Shown: positions 8,860 to 18,364, counted from the first letter of the stretch. The stretch is DNA of 64,000 nt from Amycolatopsis methanolica 239 (GCF_000739085.1 NZ_CP009110.1:434001-498000), one strand, 5' to 3'. Made by a program: numbers and translations. The notes: generated by a model not told the origin, from the letters alone.

Positions 8860-10457
8860 CCACGACCGAAGCGCCCCCGGCCCCCAAGCCGTACCGCGAC
8901 TCGCCCGCCAAGCGCGTCCTGGCGTTCCTGCGCAACACCTGGCGCGGGCTCACGGCGATGCGCACGGCGCTGATCCTGCTCTTCCTGCTCGCGCTCGCCG
9001 CGCTGCCCGGCGCCCTGCTGCCGCAGCGCACGCTCAACGCCCCGAAGACCGAGCAGTACATCGCCGACCACGGCTGGTGGGGCACACTGCTGGACCGCCT
9101 GCAGTTCTTCAACGTCTACTCCAGCGTCTGGTTCTCGGCGATCTACCTGCTGCTGATGATCTCGCTCATCGGCTGCCTGCTGCCGCGCAGCGTCGAGTAC
9201 CTGAAGTCGATGCGGGCCAAGCCGGTGCTGACCCCGCGCAACCTGTCCCGGCTGCCGCACTTCGCGAAGGCCACCACCCCGCGCGACCCGGACGAGGTCG
9301 TCGCCGCCGCCCGCGCCCGGCTCAAGGGCTGGCGCAGCGTCGAGCGCGAGGAGGAGGACGGCGCCCGCACGATCAGCGCCGAGCGCGGGTACCTGCGCGA
9401 GGCCGGCAACCTGGTCTTCCACTTCGGGATGCTCGGGCTGATCATCGCGTTCGCGCTCGGCAAGATGTACACCTACGAGGGCCAGGTGATCGTCCAGGCC
9501 AACGGGTCCCAGTTCTGCAACTCCGGGATCTACGCCTACGACTCGTTCACCCCGGGCCTGCGCGTCGACGGCACCGACCTGAACCCGTTCTGCGTCAAGG
9601 TGAACGACTTCACCGCCGAGTTCACCGAGGCGGGCCAGCCCATCCAGTACAAGTCGAACGTCCAGTACCAGGCCGGCGCGGACCTGGAGACCGGCACCTG
9701 GCGGGACTACCTGCTCGAGGTCAACTCGCCGCTGCGCCTGGCTGGCGACCGCGTCTACCTGCTCGGCAACGGCTACTCGCCGATCTTCACGATCACCTGG
9801 CCGGACGGCACCACCCGCACGCAGGCCACGCAGTGGCGCCCGACCGACGGCACCGGGACGCTCAACGAGGGCGCGACCAAGTTCGACCCGCCGAACATCA
9901 CCGACCCGTTCGAGCGGCGTACCAAGCAGCTCGCGATCACCGGTCTGTTCGCGCCGGACGGCCTGTTGCACGGCGGGGTGCTGACCGGCGGCGGCCCGGA
10001 GATGACCAACCCGATGGTCGCGGTCGACGTGATGCGCGGCGACCTCGGACTCGACTCCGGGCAGAGCCAGTCGATCTTCTCCATCGACCAGTCCATGGTG
10101 GACGACGGGCGGCTGGCGCGCGTGGCCCGCTCGAACCTGAACGTGGGCCAGTCGGTCACCCTCGACGACGGCACCGTGGTGCGGTTCGACGGGGTGCAGC
10201 GCTTCGTGTCGCTGCAGATCTCGCACGACCCGACCCAGACCTACGTGCTCGGGTTCGCCGTCGCGATGTTCCTCGGCCTCGGGTTGTCGTTGCTGATCAA
10301 ACGTCGCAGGCTGTGGGTGCGGGTCGTCCCGGCCGGCGAGGGCGGGACCGGTACCGTGGTCGAGGTGGGCGGGCTCGCCCGCACCGACCAGGCGGGCTAC
10401 GGCGAGGAGTTCACCCGGATCGCGGAAGAGCTGCTCACAGGCAAGAAGAAGAGGTAG
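8856..10457 (+). CDS. resB: Cytochrome c biogenesis protein ResB (Ccs1)
   Basis: ResB is half of the system II heme lyase that exports heme and attaches it to apocytochrome c outside the cell membrane. With the overlapping GTG start the protein has 533 residues. It has hydrophobic segments near residues 33-52, 87-106 and 180-200, a long extracytoplasmic domain, and a final span near residues 458-478 followed by a basic RRRLWVR stretch. Its position between ccdA and ccsB matches the conserved system II order. An upstream in-frame extension to 6921 is not coding. Confidence 0.94.
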   Translation: MTTTEAPPAPKPYRDSPAKRVLAFLRNTWRGLTAMRTALILLFLLALAALPGALLPQRTLNAPKTEQYIADHGWWGTLLDRLQFFNVYSSVWFSAIYLLLMISLIGCLLPRSVEYLKSMRAKPVLTPRNLSRLPHFAKATTPRDPDEVVAAARARLKGWRSVEREEEDGARTISAERGYLREAGNLVFHFGMLGLIIAFALGKMYTYEGQVIVQANGSQFCNSGIYAYDSFTPGLRVDGTDLNPFCVKVNDFTAEFTEAGQPIQYKSNVQYQAGADLETGTWRDYLLEVNSPLRLAGDRVYLLGNGYSPIFTITWPDGTTRTQATQWRPTDGTGTLNEGATKFDPPNITDPFERRTKQLAITGLFAPDGLLHGGVLTGGGPEMTNPMVAVDVMRGDLGLDSGQSQSIFSIDQSMVDDGRLARVARSNLNVGQSVTLDDGTVVRFDGVQRFVSLQISHDPTQTYVLGFAVAMFLGLGLSLLIKRRRLWVRVVPAGEGGTGTVVEVGGLARTDQAGYGEEFTRIAEELLTGKKKR

Positions 10458-10460
10458 GTA

Positions 10461-11450
10461 ATGCCGGTCAACGAGACGTTGTCCCAGTACAGCGACTGGT
10501 CCTACACGACGGCGACCGCGATCTACGTACTGGCGCTGGTCTTCTTCCTCATCGAACAGTCCTTCGGCGCCAAGGGGCGCCGCGCGGCCGAGCGCACCCG
10601 GGAGCGGGCGCGTGAACTCGTCGGCGCCGGCGGCCCGGACAGCACCGAGACGGTCACCCCTCCGGCTGAAACTCCCGCGGCCCGCGCCGCCCGCGGCCGC
10701 GCCGAGCGGATCGGCCGCATGGGCGCTGCGCTGACCGTCCTGGGCGTGCTGCTGCACCTGACCGCGCTGGTGTTGCGTGGTCTGGCGACCCACCGCGTGC
10801 CGTGGGGAAACATGTATGAATACATCATGGCGGTGACGTTCATCGCCGTGGTGACCTGGCTCGTGGTGATCCGCAAGTTCCCGGCCCGCCACCTGTCCGG
10901 TTTCCTGCTGCTGCCGGTCGTCATCCTGATGTTCGTCGGCGGCACGATGCTCTACACCGTCGCCGCGCCGGTCCAGCCCGCGCTGCAGTCGTACTGGCTG
11001 GTCATCCACGTCTCCGCGGCGGCCGCGTCGTCCGGCATCTTCCTGGTGCCCGGTGTCGCCAGCATCCTGTACCTGATCCGCTCGGCGCACGAGCGCGACC
11101 CGAAGCGGTTCGCCCGGTTCGGGTCGCGGCTGCCCTCGGCCGACGTGCTCGACCGAATCGCCTACCGCACCACGGTGTTCGCGTTCCCGCTGTTCACGTT
11201 CGGCGTGCTGTGCGGCGCGGTGTGGGCCGAGGCCGCGTGGGGCCGGTTCTGGGGCTGGGACCCGAAGGAGACCACCGCGTTCATCGCGTGGATCGTCTAC
11301 GCCGCCTACCTGCACTCGCGGGCCACGGCGGGCTGGCGCGGCACCCGCGCGGCGGTCATCAACACCGTCGGCTTCGCGGTGACGGTGTTCAACCTGTTCT
11401 TCGTCAACCTCGTCACCACGGGCCTGCATTCCTACGCCGGGGTCGGCTGA
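10461..11450 (+). CDS. ccsB: Cytochrome c biogenesis protein CcsB (CcsA family)
   Basis: This is the partner heme-handling subunit of ResB. The 329-residue protein has about eight membrane spans and the tryptophan-rich heme-binding signature WGRFWGWDPKETTAFIAW at about residues 259-276. It also has histidine-bearing loops (THRVPWGNMYEY) and a C-terminal HSYAGVG. ATG 10461 follows the resB stop by three bases with GAAGAGGTAGG upstream. Its TGA overlaps the next ATG by one base. Confidence 0.95.
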   Translation: MPVNETLSQYSDWSYTTATAIYVLALVFFLIEQSFGAKGRRAAERTRERARELVGAGGPDSTETVTPPAETPAARAARGRAERIGRMGAALTVLGVLLHLTALVLRGLATHRVPWGNMYEYIMAVTFIAVVTWLVVIRKFPARHLSGFLLLPVVILMFVGGTMLYTVAAPVQPALQSYWLVIHVSAAAASSGIFLVPGVASILYLIRSAHERDPKRFARFGSRLPSADVLDRIAYRTTVFAFPLFTFGVLCGAVWAEAAWGRFWGWDPKETTAFIAWIVYAAYLHSRATAGWRGTRAAVINTVGFAVTVFNLFFVNLVTTGLHSYAGVG

Positions 11451-12550
11451 TGACCGAGCCGCGCGAACCCGAGTCCTACTTCTCCGACGAACGAACCGAC
11501 TCCACCTCGCACCCGGCTCCTCCGCCGCCGCGGCACCAGCAGCCCGGTTACGACCCGAACCTGCCTCCGCTGCAACAGCAGCAGTACGGGCAGCCGCAGT
11601 ACCCGTACCCGCCGTTGCCGCAGCCGTCGCGGCCGCGTCACGCGTCGCCCGACCGGCCGGTGCGGCCGCCGAAGCGCGTGCCCCAGTCGGGCTGGCGCAA
11701 GGTGGTCTACGTCGCCTCCGGCAAGCTGATCAACCCGGGGGAGAGCCCGCAGGAGCAGCGGCAGCGCGAGCTGGTCGCGCGGGTGAACCAGCCGCTGCGC
11801 GGGTGCTTCCGGATCGCGATGCTGAGCCTCAAGGGTGGGGTCGGCAAGACCACGATCACCACCACGCTGGGCTCGACGTTCGCGGCGCTGCGCGGTGACC
11901 GGGTGATCGCGGTCGACGCGAACCCGGACCGCGGCACGCTGTCGCAGAAGATCCCGATCGAGACCACGGCGACGGTGCGGCACCTGCTGCGGGACGCGGA
12001 CAAGATCACGCGCTACAGCGACGTCCGGGCCTACACGTCACAGGGCTCGAGCCGGCTGGAGATCCTCGCCAGCGAGCAGGACCCGGCGGTGTCGGAGGCG
12101 TTCTCCGAGAGCGACTACCTGCGCACGGTCAACCTACTGGAGCACTTCTACAACATCGTGCTCACCGACTGCGGCACCGGCCTGATGCACTCGGCGATGA
12201 AGGGCGTGCTGGACGCGGCCGACGCGCTGGTGGTGGTGTCGTCGGGCTCGGTCGACGGTTCGCGCAGCGCCTCGGCGACGCTGGACTGGCTGGACGCCCA
12301 CGGTTACGGCGACCTGGTGAAGCGCTCGGTGACCGTGATCAACTCGGTCCGCCCGAAGGCCGGTTCGGTGGACCTGGACAAGCTAGCCGCGCACTTCGCG
12401 GCGCGGACCCGCGCGGTGTGCCGGATCCCGTTCGACCCGCACCTCGAAGAGGGCGCGGAGATCGAGTTGGAGCGCCTGACGCCGGAGACCCGCATGGCGC
12501 TCCTCGAACTGGCGGCCACGATGGCCGACGCCTTCCCCGGTAAGCGGTAG
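11450..12550 (+). CDS. MinD/ParA-like P-loop ATPase with disordered N-terminus
   Basis: Residues 1 to about 85 are rich in proline and glutamine and look disordered. From about residue 120 there is a ParA/MinD fold with the deviant Walker A motif KGGVGKTT (about residues 128-135), AVDANPD (Walker A'), and a TDCGTG motif in the Walker B position. The protein has 366 residues. Similar proteins follow the ccs genes in mycobacteria (Rv0530). The role is unknown, and positioning of a membrane or secretion system is only one possibility. It is coupled to ccsB by a one-base overlap. Confidence 0.85.
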   Translation: MTEPREPESYFSDERTDSTSHPAPPPPRHQQPGYDPNLPPLQQQQYGQPQYPYPPLPQPSRPRHASPDRPVRPPKRVPQSGWRKVVYVASGKLINPGESPQEQRQRELVARVNQPLRGCFRIAMLSLKGGVGKTTITTTLGSTFAALRGDRVIAVDANPDRGTLSQKIPIETTATVRHLLRDADKITRYSDVRAYTSQGSSRLEILASEQDPAVSEAFSESDYLRTVNLLEHFYNIVLTDCGTGLMHSAMKGVLDAADALVVVSSGSVDGSRSASATLDWLDAHGYGDLVKRSVTVINSVRPKAGSVDLDKLAAHFAARTRAVCRIPFDPHLEEGAEIELERLTPETRMALLELAATMADAFPGKR

Positions 12551-12551
12551 G

Positions 12552-12725
12552 TCAGTCCTCCTCGGACTTCGGCGGCTTCTGCTCGCCGAGCTTGCGCAGG
12601 AATTCGGGGTCGTCGTCCGGTGGGACGGTCGCTCGCGACGACACCCCGACGTGCTCGGGGCCGAAGGCTCGCCACAACAGGACAGCGATGGTGAGCGCTC
12701 CGATCGCTGCGAGCAGGTAGATCAT
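12552..12725 (-). CDS. Small single-span membrane protein, unknown function
   Basis: This 57-residue product starts at ATG 12725 with GGGAGCG just upstream on the minus strand. The first 20 residues (MIYLLAAIGALTIAVLLWRA) form one membrane span and the remainder is charged and soluble, ending in KPPKSEED. The longer frame extending to 12983 overlaps bldC and is rejected. It lies downstream of bldC but beyond a strong hairpin. Confidence 0.65.
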   Translation of the reverse strand: MIYLLAAIGALTIAVLLWRAFGPEHVGVSSRATVPPDDDPEFLRKLGEQKPPKSEED

Positions 12726-12810
12726 CCCCGCTCCCTTCCGAGTGCGTTGGCGCGGAACTGCTCCACCGAGGGTAACCCCTCCGGCGTGAGTTCCGGTTGA
12801 CGCGCTCGGG

Positions 12811-12842
12811 CCCCGCGGGGCCGGCCTGGCCGGTCCGCGGGG
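12811..12842 (-). terminator. Terminator hairpin downstream of bldC
   Basis: An 8-bp GC stem (12811-12818 with 12835-12842) encloses a further GGCC-rich inverted repeat, 14 bases after the bldC stop on the minus strand. Confidence 0.55.
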
Positions 12843-12856
12843 TTCTCGCCACCTGC

Positions 12857-13066
12857 TCAGACGCGGGCGGGCTCGCTCGCGTCCGTGGTGAGCTCGGCCA
12901 GCAGGGCGTTGACCTCGGACTCCCGGAAGCGCCGGTGCCCACCGGGGGTGCGGATCGAGCCGATGCGGCCCGCGGTCGCCCACCGGGTCACGGTCTTCGG
13001 GTCCACCCGGAACAACGCGGCGACTTCGCCGGGCGTCAGCAGGCGCCCTCCCGTGCTAGCGGTCAT
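12857..13066 (-). CDS. bldC: BldC, MerR-like developmental transcription factor
   Basis: The 69-residue protein is essentially one MerR-type winged helix: LLTPGEVAALFRVDPKTVTRWATAGRIGSIRTPGGHRRF. This matches BldC, which binds direct repeats cooperatively and holds back development in Streptomyces; mycobacteria carry a close relative (Rv0500A). The start has an excellent Shine-Dalgarno sequence (GAAGGAGG, 7 bases upstream). Its upstream region (13067-13278) is shared with a divergent Lrp gene and holds no other gene that I can see. Confidence 0.95.
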   Translation of the reverse strand: MTASTGGRLLTPGEVAALFRVDPKTVTRWATAGRIGSIRTPGGHRRFRESEVNALLAELTTDASEPARV

Positions 13067-13265
13067 TTTCCGCCTCCTTCACGACCAAACTGCTAAACCG
13101 GAGCTCGAAGCCCCGGTTCGATCAACACGGCAATCGTGGCATCTCACCCGCCAGGTACTCGAACGGTTGTCGAACAGTAAAGGGTAAGTAATGGACAAAA
13201 CGCCCAGCTTGTGGACGCTAAGCAACTGTGCAGGCAGCGGTCGCGGGCCGGGGGTAAAGGCCGCC

Positions 13266-13271
13266 TAGGCT
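13266..13271 (+). promoter_or_regulatory. -10 element, leaderless Lrp promoter
   Basis: TAGGCT is followed by 7 bases and GTG at 13279. Confidence 0.65.
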
Positions 13272-13278
13272 GGTCCGC

Positions 13279-13752
13279 GTGGATGCCCTGGACCGCAAGA
13301 TCATCGCCGCGCTGCGCCTGAACGGTCGTGCCACGTACGCGGAGCTGGGCAGAACCGTGGGGCTGTCCGCGTCGTCCGTGCACGAGCGGGTCGGCAAGCT
13401 GGAGGCGGCCGGGGTGATCACCGGGTACCACGCGACCGTCAACCCGAGCACGGTCGGTCTCGGCGTGACGGCGCTGGTCGGCATCCAGCCGACCGACACG
13501 GCCGAGGACAACGACGTGGCCGAGGAGCTGGGCGCGCTGCCCGAGGTCGAGAGCTGTTACGCGGTCGCCGGGGACGAGGCATTCGTGGTGAAGGTGCGGG
13601 TGCCGACGGTCGACGACCTGGAGCACACGCTGGGCAGGTTGCGCCGGATCGCGGGGGTGGCGCGCACGCGGACCACGGTGGTGCTGTCCACGCGGTTCGA
13701 GGGCAGGCCGAACAACACGGTGCTGGAAGACCCGCCGCCGACCGGCGCGTAG
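13279..13752 (+). CDS. Lrp/AsnC family transcriptional regulator
   Basis: The 157-residue protein has the standard Lrp architecture: an N-terminal helix-turn-helix (about residues 3-60; LDRKIIAALRLNGRATYAEL, then VGLSASSVHERVGKLEAAG) and a C-terminal ligand-binding RAM domain (about residues 67-145). It lies divergent from bldC. The GTG start is fixed by a -10 hexamer 7 bases upstream. The effector and targets cannot be inferred. Confidence 0.9.
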   Translation: MDALDRKIIAALRLNGRATYAELGRTVGLSASSVHERVGKLEAAGVITGYHATVNPSTVGLGVTALVGIQPTDTAEDNDVAEELGALPEVESCYAVAGDEAFVVKVRVPTVDDLEHTLGRLRRIAGVARTRTTVVLSTRFEGRPNNTVLEDPPPTGA

Positions 13753-13755
13753 GCT
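13750..13755 (+). promoter_or_regulatory. -10 element overlapping the Lrp stop codon
   Basis: TAGGCT, whose first three bases are the stop codon of the Lrp gene, is followed by 8 bases and GTG at 13764. Confidence 0.5.
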
Positions 13756-13763
13756 CGTCAAAC

Positions 13764-14045
13764 GTGAGCGAGACCCGTACTCATCTGGGCCGTGACCTGA
13801 CGCTTTACCTGCTCGCGCGGTTCGGGCTGATCGTCGTCGTGGCGGCCGTGCTCGTCCTGGTGAAGGTGCCGCTGCTGGTGGCCGTCGCCGTCGGTGTGGT
13901 GGTCGGCCTGCCGGTCGGGTTACTCGTGTTCCGCAAGCTGAACGCGCGGGTCACCGCCGGTCTCGCGGAGCGGAACGAGCACCGGGCGCGGGAGCGGGCG
14001 AAGCTGCGGGCCCAGCTGCGGGGCGAGGATGCCGCCGACGAATAG
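13764..14045 (+). CDS. DUF4229-like small membrane protein
   Basis: The 93-residue protein has two adjacent hydrophobic segments (about residues 13-35 and 37-56) and a highly charged, arginine/alanine-rich C-terminal helix ([19 protein letters not shown]). This matches the actinobacterial DUF4229 pattern, whose function is unknown. The end overlaps the start of the downstream cysteine-metabolism gene by 17 bp. Confidence 0.75.
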   Translation: MSETRTHLGRDLTLYLLARFGLIVVVAAVLVLVKVPLLVAVAVGVVVGLPVGLLVFRKLNARVTAGLAERNEHRARERAKLRAQLRGEDAADE

Positions 14046-15102
14046 GGCGTGGGTGCGCGAGGCGATCCGCCTCATCGAGGCCGACGCCAACCGTAGCGCC
14101 GATACTCATCTGCACTGCTTCCCGCTGCCGCCCGAGTGGGGCGTGGACCTGTACCTGAAAGACGAGTCGGTGCACCCGACCGGCTCGCTCAAGCACCGGC
14201 TGGCCCGGTCCCTGCTGCTGTATGCGCTGGTCAATGGGCAGATCGGCCCGGAAACGACGTTGATCGAGGCGTCCAGCGGCTCGACTGCCGTGTCGGAGGC
14301 GTACTTCGCGCGGATGCTCGGGCTGGACTTCGTGACGGTGGTGCCGCGCAAGACCAGCCAGGAGAAGATCGAGCTGATCGAGTTCTACGGCGGCCGGTGC
14401 CACTTCGTGGACGTGCCGTCCGCGATGTACAGCGAGGCCGAGCGGCTGGCCGCGGAGTGCGGCGGGCATTATCTCGATCAGTTCACCTACGCCGAGCGGG
14501 CGACGGACTGGCGCGGCAACAACAACATCGCGGAGTCGGTGTTCGCCCAGATGCGCGCCGAACGGCATCCGGTGCCGTCGTGGATCGTGGTGGGTGCGGG
14601 CACCGGCGGGACGAGCGCGACGTTCGGCCGGTACGTGCGTTACCGGCGGCACACCACGAAGATCGCGGTGGCCGACCCGGAGAACTCGTCGTTCTACGGG
14701 GCGTGGCAGACCGGCGCGATGGACTACACCACGGGCATGCCGTCGCGGATCGAAGGCATCGGACGGCCGCGGGTGGAGCCGTCCTTCGTGCCGACGGTCA
14801 TCGACCACATGATCCAGGTCCCGGACGCCGCGTCGATGGCGGCGATCAGGTTGCTGCGGGAGCGCACCGGCCACTGGGCCGGCGGCTCGACGGGCACCGC
14901 GCTGTACGCCGCCTTCGAGATCATCGCGGGAATGCTCGAAGCGGGCCAGGTGGGCAGTGTGGTAACCCTCATCTGCGACGGCGGCGAGCGGTACGCGCAC
15001 ACGTACTACAACGACGAGTGGATCGCCGAACAAGGCTTCGACCTGACTCCCCACACCCAACGCATGGAGCACTTCCTGGCGACAGGCAAGTGGACCACCT
15101 AA
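14029..15102 (+). CDS. cds1: PLP-dependent L-cysteine desulfhydrase, Cds1-like
   Basis: The protein belongs to fold-type II PLP enzymes (cysteine synthase family). Motifs are PTGSLKHR with Lys55 as the likely PLP lysine, [21 protein letters not shown] and the phosphate-binding [12 protein letters not shown]. It closely resembles M. tuberculosis Cds1 (Rv3684), which degrades cysteine to H2S, pyruvate and ammonia; naming is by that resemblance. The 357-residue length fits. The ATG lies inside the end of the DUF4229 gene; a GTG at 14053 is an alternative start. Confidence 0.85.
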   Translation: MPPTNRAWVREAIRLIEADANRSADTHLHCFPLPPEWGVDLYLKDESVHPTGSLKHRLARSLLLYALVNGQIGPETTLIEASSGSTAVSEAYFARMLGLDFVTVVPRKTSQEKIELIEFYGGRCHFVDVPSAMYSEAERLAAECGGHYLDQFTYAERATDWRGNNNIAESVFAQMRAERHPVPSWIVVGAGTGGTSATFGRYVRYRRHTTKIAVADPENSSFYGAWQTGAMDYTTGMPSRIEGIGRPRVEPSFVPTVIDHMIQVPDAASMAAIRLLRERTGHWAGGSTGTALYAAFEIIAGMLEAGQVGSVVTLICDGGERYAHTYYNDEWIAEQGFDLTPHTQRMEHFLATGKWTT

Positions 15103-15142
15103 CCGCCACCCGGCAACGAAACGCAACCGAACACTGAAAGAT

Positions 15143-15191
15143 CGGGTTCGGGAGGGGCAAACCCGGGCGTAGCGAAGCGAAGCCGGTGCCC
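15143..15191. terminator. Possible bidirectional terminator between cds1 and menA
   Basis: A 6-bp stem (CGGGTT 15143-15148 with AACCCG 15160-15165) is followed by a weaker GGGC/GCCC pairing that ends at 15191. It lies between two convergent genes. The stems are short, so this is tentative. Confidence 0.35.
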
Positions 15192-15209
15192 TAACCACCC
15201 GCGTAGCGG

Positions 15210-16082
15210 CTAGCTCAGCGAAAGCCCCACACAAGCAAGAACCGACCAGGCCAGCATCGCCAACCCCGTGTCCTTCAGCACCGGAATCAGCCCCGGCCCG
15301 TTCCCCCCGCCGGTGATCACCCGCACTGGGGTCCGCAGCAGCGGCGCCGTCACCAGCGCGATCAACAGCCAGGGGTGCCACACGGCGAGCAGCACCGTCA
15401 CCACGTACGGCACCGCGATCAGCGCCAGGTAGAACCGCCGCGTGCCGGCATCACCCAGGCGAACGGCGAGGGTCACCTTCCCGGCCACCCGGTCCGTCGG
15501 GATGTCGCGCAGGTTGTTGGCCACCAGCACGGCCATCGAGAAGCACCCGACAGCCACCGCGACCCCCAGCGCCTCCCAGCTGATCCGGCCTGCCTGCACG
15601 TACACGGTGCCCAGCACCGCGGCCAGGCCGAAGAAGATGAACACCGCGACCTCGCCGAGCCCCGCGTACCCGTAGGGCTTCCGGCCGCCGGTGTAGAACC
15701 AGGCGCCGAGGATGCACGCGGCGCCCATCGCGAGCAGCCACCACCGCCCGGTGGCCGCCACCAGCACCAGCCCGAGCACCCCGGCCACGCCGAAGCAGGT
15801 CAGCGCGGCGGTGAGCACGAGCTTCGGCGCCGCGGCACCGGAGCCGACCAGGCGCAACGGCCCCACCCGGTCGGCGTCGGTGCCGCGGACGCCGTCGGAG
15901 TAGTCGTTGGCGAAGTTGACGCCGATGATCAGCGCGAGTGCCACGAGGAGCGCCAGCAGCGACTGCCACCAGGTGAACGCCCCCAGCTGGATCGTCGCCC
16001 CCACGCCTGCCACGACCGGTGCCACCGCGTTGGGCAGCGTCCGCGGCCGGGCACCCTCGATCCACTCCGTCACAGTCGCCAT
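15210..16082 (-). CDS. menA: 1,4-dihydroxy-2-naphthoate polyprenyltransferase
   Basis: MenA attaches the polyprenyl tail to dihydroxynaphthoate, giving demethylmenaquinone in the membrane. The 290-residue UbiA-family protein has about eight spans, the Mg-prenyl diphosphate motif [14 protein letters not shown] and a second Asp-rich region ([14 protein letters not shown]). It is the last gene of the leftward menB-menE-small ORF-menA operon. The tail comes from a polyprenyl synthase such as that at 48.4 kb. Confidence 0.95.
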   Translation of the reverse strand: MATVTEWIEGARPRTLPNAVAPVVAGVGATIQLGAFTWWQSLLALLVALALIIGVNFANDYSDGVRGTDADRVGPLRLVGSGAAAPKLVLTAALTCFGVAGVLGLVLVAATGRWWLLAMGAACILGAWFYTGGRKPYGYAGLGEVAVFIFFGLAAVLGTVYVQAGRISWEALGVAVAVGCFSMAVLVANNLRDIPTDRVAGKVTLAVRLGDAGTRRFYLALIAVPYVVTVLLAVWHPWLLIALVTAPLLRTPVRVITGGGNGPGLIPVLKDTGLAMLAWSVLACVGLSLS

Positions 16083-16105
16083 GACTGCATTCTCGTCGAG
16101 CGCGC

Positions 16106-16246
16106 CTACTCCCCGGCGACCGGGACGGACCAGGTGAGCGTGCCGGAGTCCGGGAGGGGCGGATCGGCCGCCGCCGTGCCGGCCACCGCGAGGACGGCGA
16201 ACGCGGCACCGACGGCCGCGACCAGGAGACGTTTCAGCGAGATCAT
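16106..16246 (-). CDS. Small secreted peptide between menE and menA
   Basis: This 46-codon frame encodes a textbook export signal: a basic start (MISLKRLL), a hydrophobic core, and an AAA cleavage region (TAAADPP). A mature peptide of only about 19 residues follows ([19 protein letters not shown]). It lies 31 bases after the menE stop and 23 bases before the menA start, all on the minus strand. No Shine-Dalgarno sequence is evident at the ATG. I know of no named family. Confidence 0.6.
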   Translation of the reverse strand: MISLKRLLVAAVGAAFAVLAVAGTAAADPPLPDSGTLTWSVPVAGE

Positions 16247-16277
16247 TGGCTAACTGAAAAACGGTCCGCGCCGGATG

Positions 16278-17432
16278 TCAACCAACCGGGGGAAAAATCT
16301 GCTCCGCGACCGCTGTTCGGTCGATTTTGCCGGGCCCGCGCAGCGGGAGTGTGGTAACGAACTCGACCCGCTTCGGCACAGCCGCGGCGCCGGCCGCCGA
16401 ACGCACCGCGGCCCGCAGCTCGTCCACGTCCGGCGCCTCGCCCTCTGGCACGACCGCGGCCGCCACGACCTGGCCCCACTCGGCGTCCGGCAGCCCGACG
16501 ACGCACGTCTCCCGCACCCCGGGCAGGGCCGTGATCAGGCGTTCCACCGCCGCCGCGGACACCTTCACCCCGCCGGTGTTGATCACGTCGTCGAGGCGGC
16601 CGAGGACTTCCAGGCGCCCGTCGCGCAGCTGCCCGCGGTCCCCGGTGCGGAACCAGCCGCCGTCGAACGCCGCCGCAGTGAGGTCGGGCCGCAGCCGGTA
16701 GCCGTGGGTGAGTACCGGCCCGGCGATGAGGATCCGGCCGTCCTCGGCGATCCGCACGTCGACCCCGTCCAGCGGCACGCCGTCGTAGACGCAGCCGCTC
16801 GCGGTCTCGCTCATCCCATAGGACGGGACGATCCGCACCCCGGCCTCGGCGGCGCGGGCGCGCAGGGCCGGGGTGGTCGCGGCGGCGCCGAGGATGATCG
16901 CGTCGAACGCCTTCGCCGCGTCCAGGCCGGGGCCGCCCGCGTCGAGCAGCCGGGTCAGCTGGGTCGGGACCATCGCGGTGTAGCGCGGCCCGTCCCCGGC
17001 GAGCACCGGCCGCGCGGCCTCGGCGAAGCGCTCCGCACGGAACGGCCCTGGCGGCAGCACCGCGAACGGCTGTCCGGCCAGCATGGACCGGACCAGCACC
17101 TGCAGGCCGCCGATGTAGTTCGCGGGCGTGGCGAGCAGCCAGCGGCCGGGCCCGCCGAGCCGGGCGTGGGTGGCCGCCGCCGAGGCCTGCAGCGCCGCGG
17201 CGGACAGCAGGACGCCCTTGGGCTCACCGGTGGACCCGGAGGTCGCGATGATCACCGCGGTGCCCGGTTCCACCGGCTCCTCCGGCCGCATGCCCGCCAG
17301 CAGCCCGGCGGCCTTGGGGTCGCCGCCGTCCAGTGGCAGCACCGCCTCGCCCCCGTCGAGCGCCGCCGCCACGGCACCGGCCAGCTCGTCGACCGACTCC
17401 GGACCCCGCAGCCAGACCTCGCGCACGCTCAC
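16278..17432 (-). CDS. menE: o-Succinylbenzoate-CoA ligase
   Basis: MenE activates o-succinylbenzoate to its CoA thioester for MenB. The 384-residue adenylate-forming enzyme has the P-loop IIATSGSTGEPKGVLL, the substrate motif SYGMSETASG, the adenylate loop WFRTGDRG and the hinge/C-terminal GGVKVSAAAVERL. It is shorter than many ligases, as is usual for actinobacterial MenE. GTG 17432 lies one base after the menB stop, so the pair are translationally linked. Confidence 0.95.
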   Translation of the reverse strand: MSVREVWLRGPESVDELAGAVAAALDGGEAVLPLDGGDPKAAGLLAGMRPEEPVEPGTAVIIATSGSTGEPKGVLLSAAALQASAAATHARLGGPGRWLLATPANYIGGLQVLVRSMLAGQPFAVLPPGPFRAERFAEAARPVLAGDGPRYTAMVPTQLTRLLDAGGPGLDAAKAFDAIILGAAATTPALRARAAEAGVRIVPSYGMSETASGCVYDGVPLDGVDVRIAEDGRILIAGPVLTHGYRLRPDLTAAAFDGGWFRTGDRGQLRDGRLEVLGRLDDVINTGGVKVSAAAVERLITALPGVRETCVVGLPDAEWGQVVAAAVVPEGEAPDVDELRAAVRSAAGAAAVPKRVEFVTTLPLRGPGKIDRTAVAEQIFPPVG

Positions 17433-17433
17433 C

Positions 17434-18357
17434 TCAGTAGTAGTAGGGGAAGGCCGACCAGTCGGGGTCCCGCTTCTGCAGGAACGCGTCTCGCCCCTCG
17501 ACGGCCTCGTCCTGCATGTAGGCCAACCGGGTGGTCTCGCCCGCGAACACCTGCTGCCCGACGAGCCCGTCGTCGATCAGGTTGAACGAGTACTTCAACA
17601 TCCGCTGGGCCGTCGGCGACTTGCCGAGGATCTCCCAGCCCCACCGCAGCGCCTCGGCCTCCAGCTCGGCGTGCGGGACGACCGCGTTGACCGCGCCCAT
17701 CCGGTGCATCTGCTCGGCGGTGTACTCGCGGCCGAGGAAGAAGATCTCCCGCGCGAACTTCTGCCCGACCTCGCGCGCGAGGTAGGCCGACCCGAACCCG
17801 CCGTCGAACGAGCCGACGTCGGCGTCCGTCTGCTTGAACCGCGCGTGCTCCGCCGAGGCGAGGGTGAGATCGCACACCACGTGCAGCGAGTGCCCGCCGC
17901 CCGCGGCCCAGCCCGGGACCACCGCGATCACGACCTTCGGCATGAACCTGATCAGCCGCTGGACCTCGAGGATGTGCAGACGGCCCGCCCGCGCGGGGTC
18001 CACCGTGTCCGAGGTCTCGCCGCTGGCGTACTGATACCCGGACCGACCGCGAATACGCTGGTCACCACCGGAACAGAACGCCCACCCACCGTCCTTCGGC
18101 GAGGGACCGTTCCCCGTCAGGAGGACGCAGCCGACATCTGAGCTCATCCGCGCGTGGTCGAGAGCGCGGTACAGCTCGTCGACGGTGTGCGGGCGGAAGG
18201 CGTTGCGCACCTCGGGGCGGTCGAACGCGACGCGCACGACGCGTTTGCCGGAGCGGGCCTCGACGGAACGGTGATAGGTGATGTCGGTGAAACCGAAACC
18301 CTCGATTTCGGTCCAGGCGGACGGGTCGAACAGCTCGGAAACCTGGGCGTCATGCAC
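17434..18357 (-). CDS. menB: 1,4-dihydroxy-2-naphthoyl-CoA synthase
   Basis: MenB cyclises succinylbenzoyl-CoA to dihydroxynaphthoyl-CoA. It is a crotonase-fold protein with FCSGGDQRIRG and GWAAGGGHSLHVVCDL (oxyanion hole), the DVGSFDGGFG motif and the typical C-terminus DWSAFPYYY. The open frame extends to 18480, into menD. GTG 18357 is preferred because TATTCT lies exactly 7 bases upstream on the minus strand, giving 307 residues. It heads the leftward men operon and is divergent from menD. Confidence 0.95.
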   Translation of the reverse strand: MHDAQVSELFDPSAWTEIEGFGFTDITYHRSVEARSGKRVVRVAFDRPEVRNAFRPHTVDELYRALDHARMSSDVGCVLLTGNGPSPKDGGWAFCSGGDQRIRGRSGYQYASGETSDTVDPARAGRLHILEVQRLIRFMPKVVIAVVPGWAAGGGHSLHVVCDLTLASAEHARFKQTDADVGSFDGGFGSAYLAREVGQKFAREIFFLGREYTAEQMHRMGAVNAVVPHAELEAEALRWGWEILGKSPTAQRMLKYSFNLIDDGLVGQQVFAGETTRLAYMQDEAVEGRDAFLQKRDPDWSAFPYYY

Positions 18358-18364
18358 GTTTGGG

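Noticed and set aside
13095..13125. tRNA T-loop-like sequence GGTTCGATC
   Set aside because: No matching anticodon arm, acceptor stem or CCA end could be found around it.
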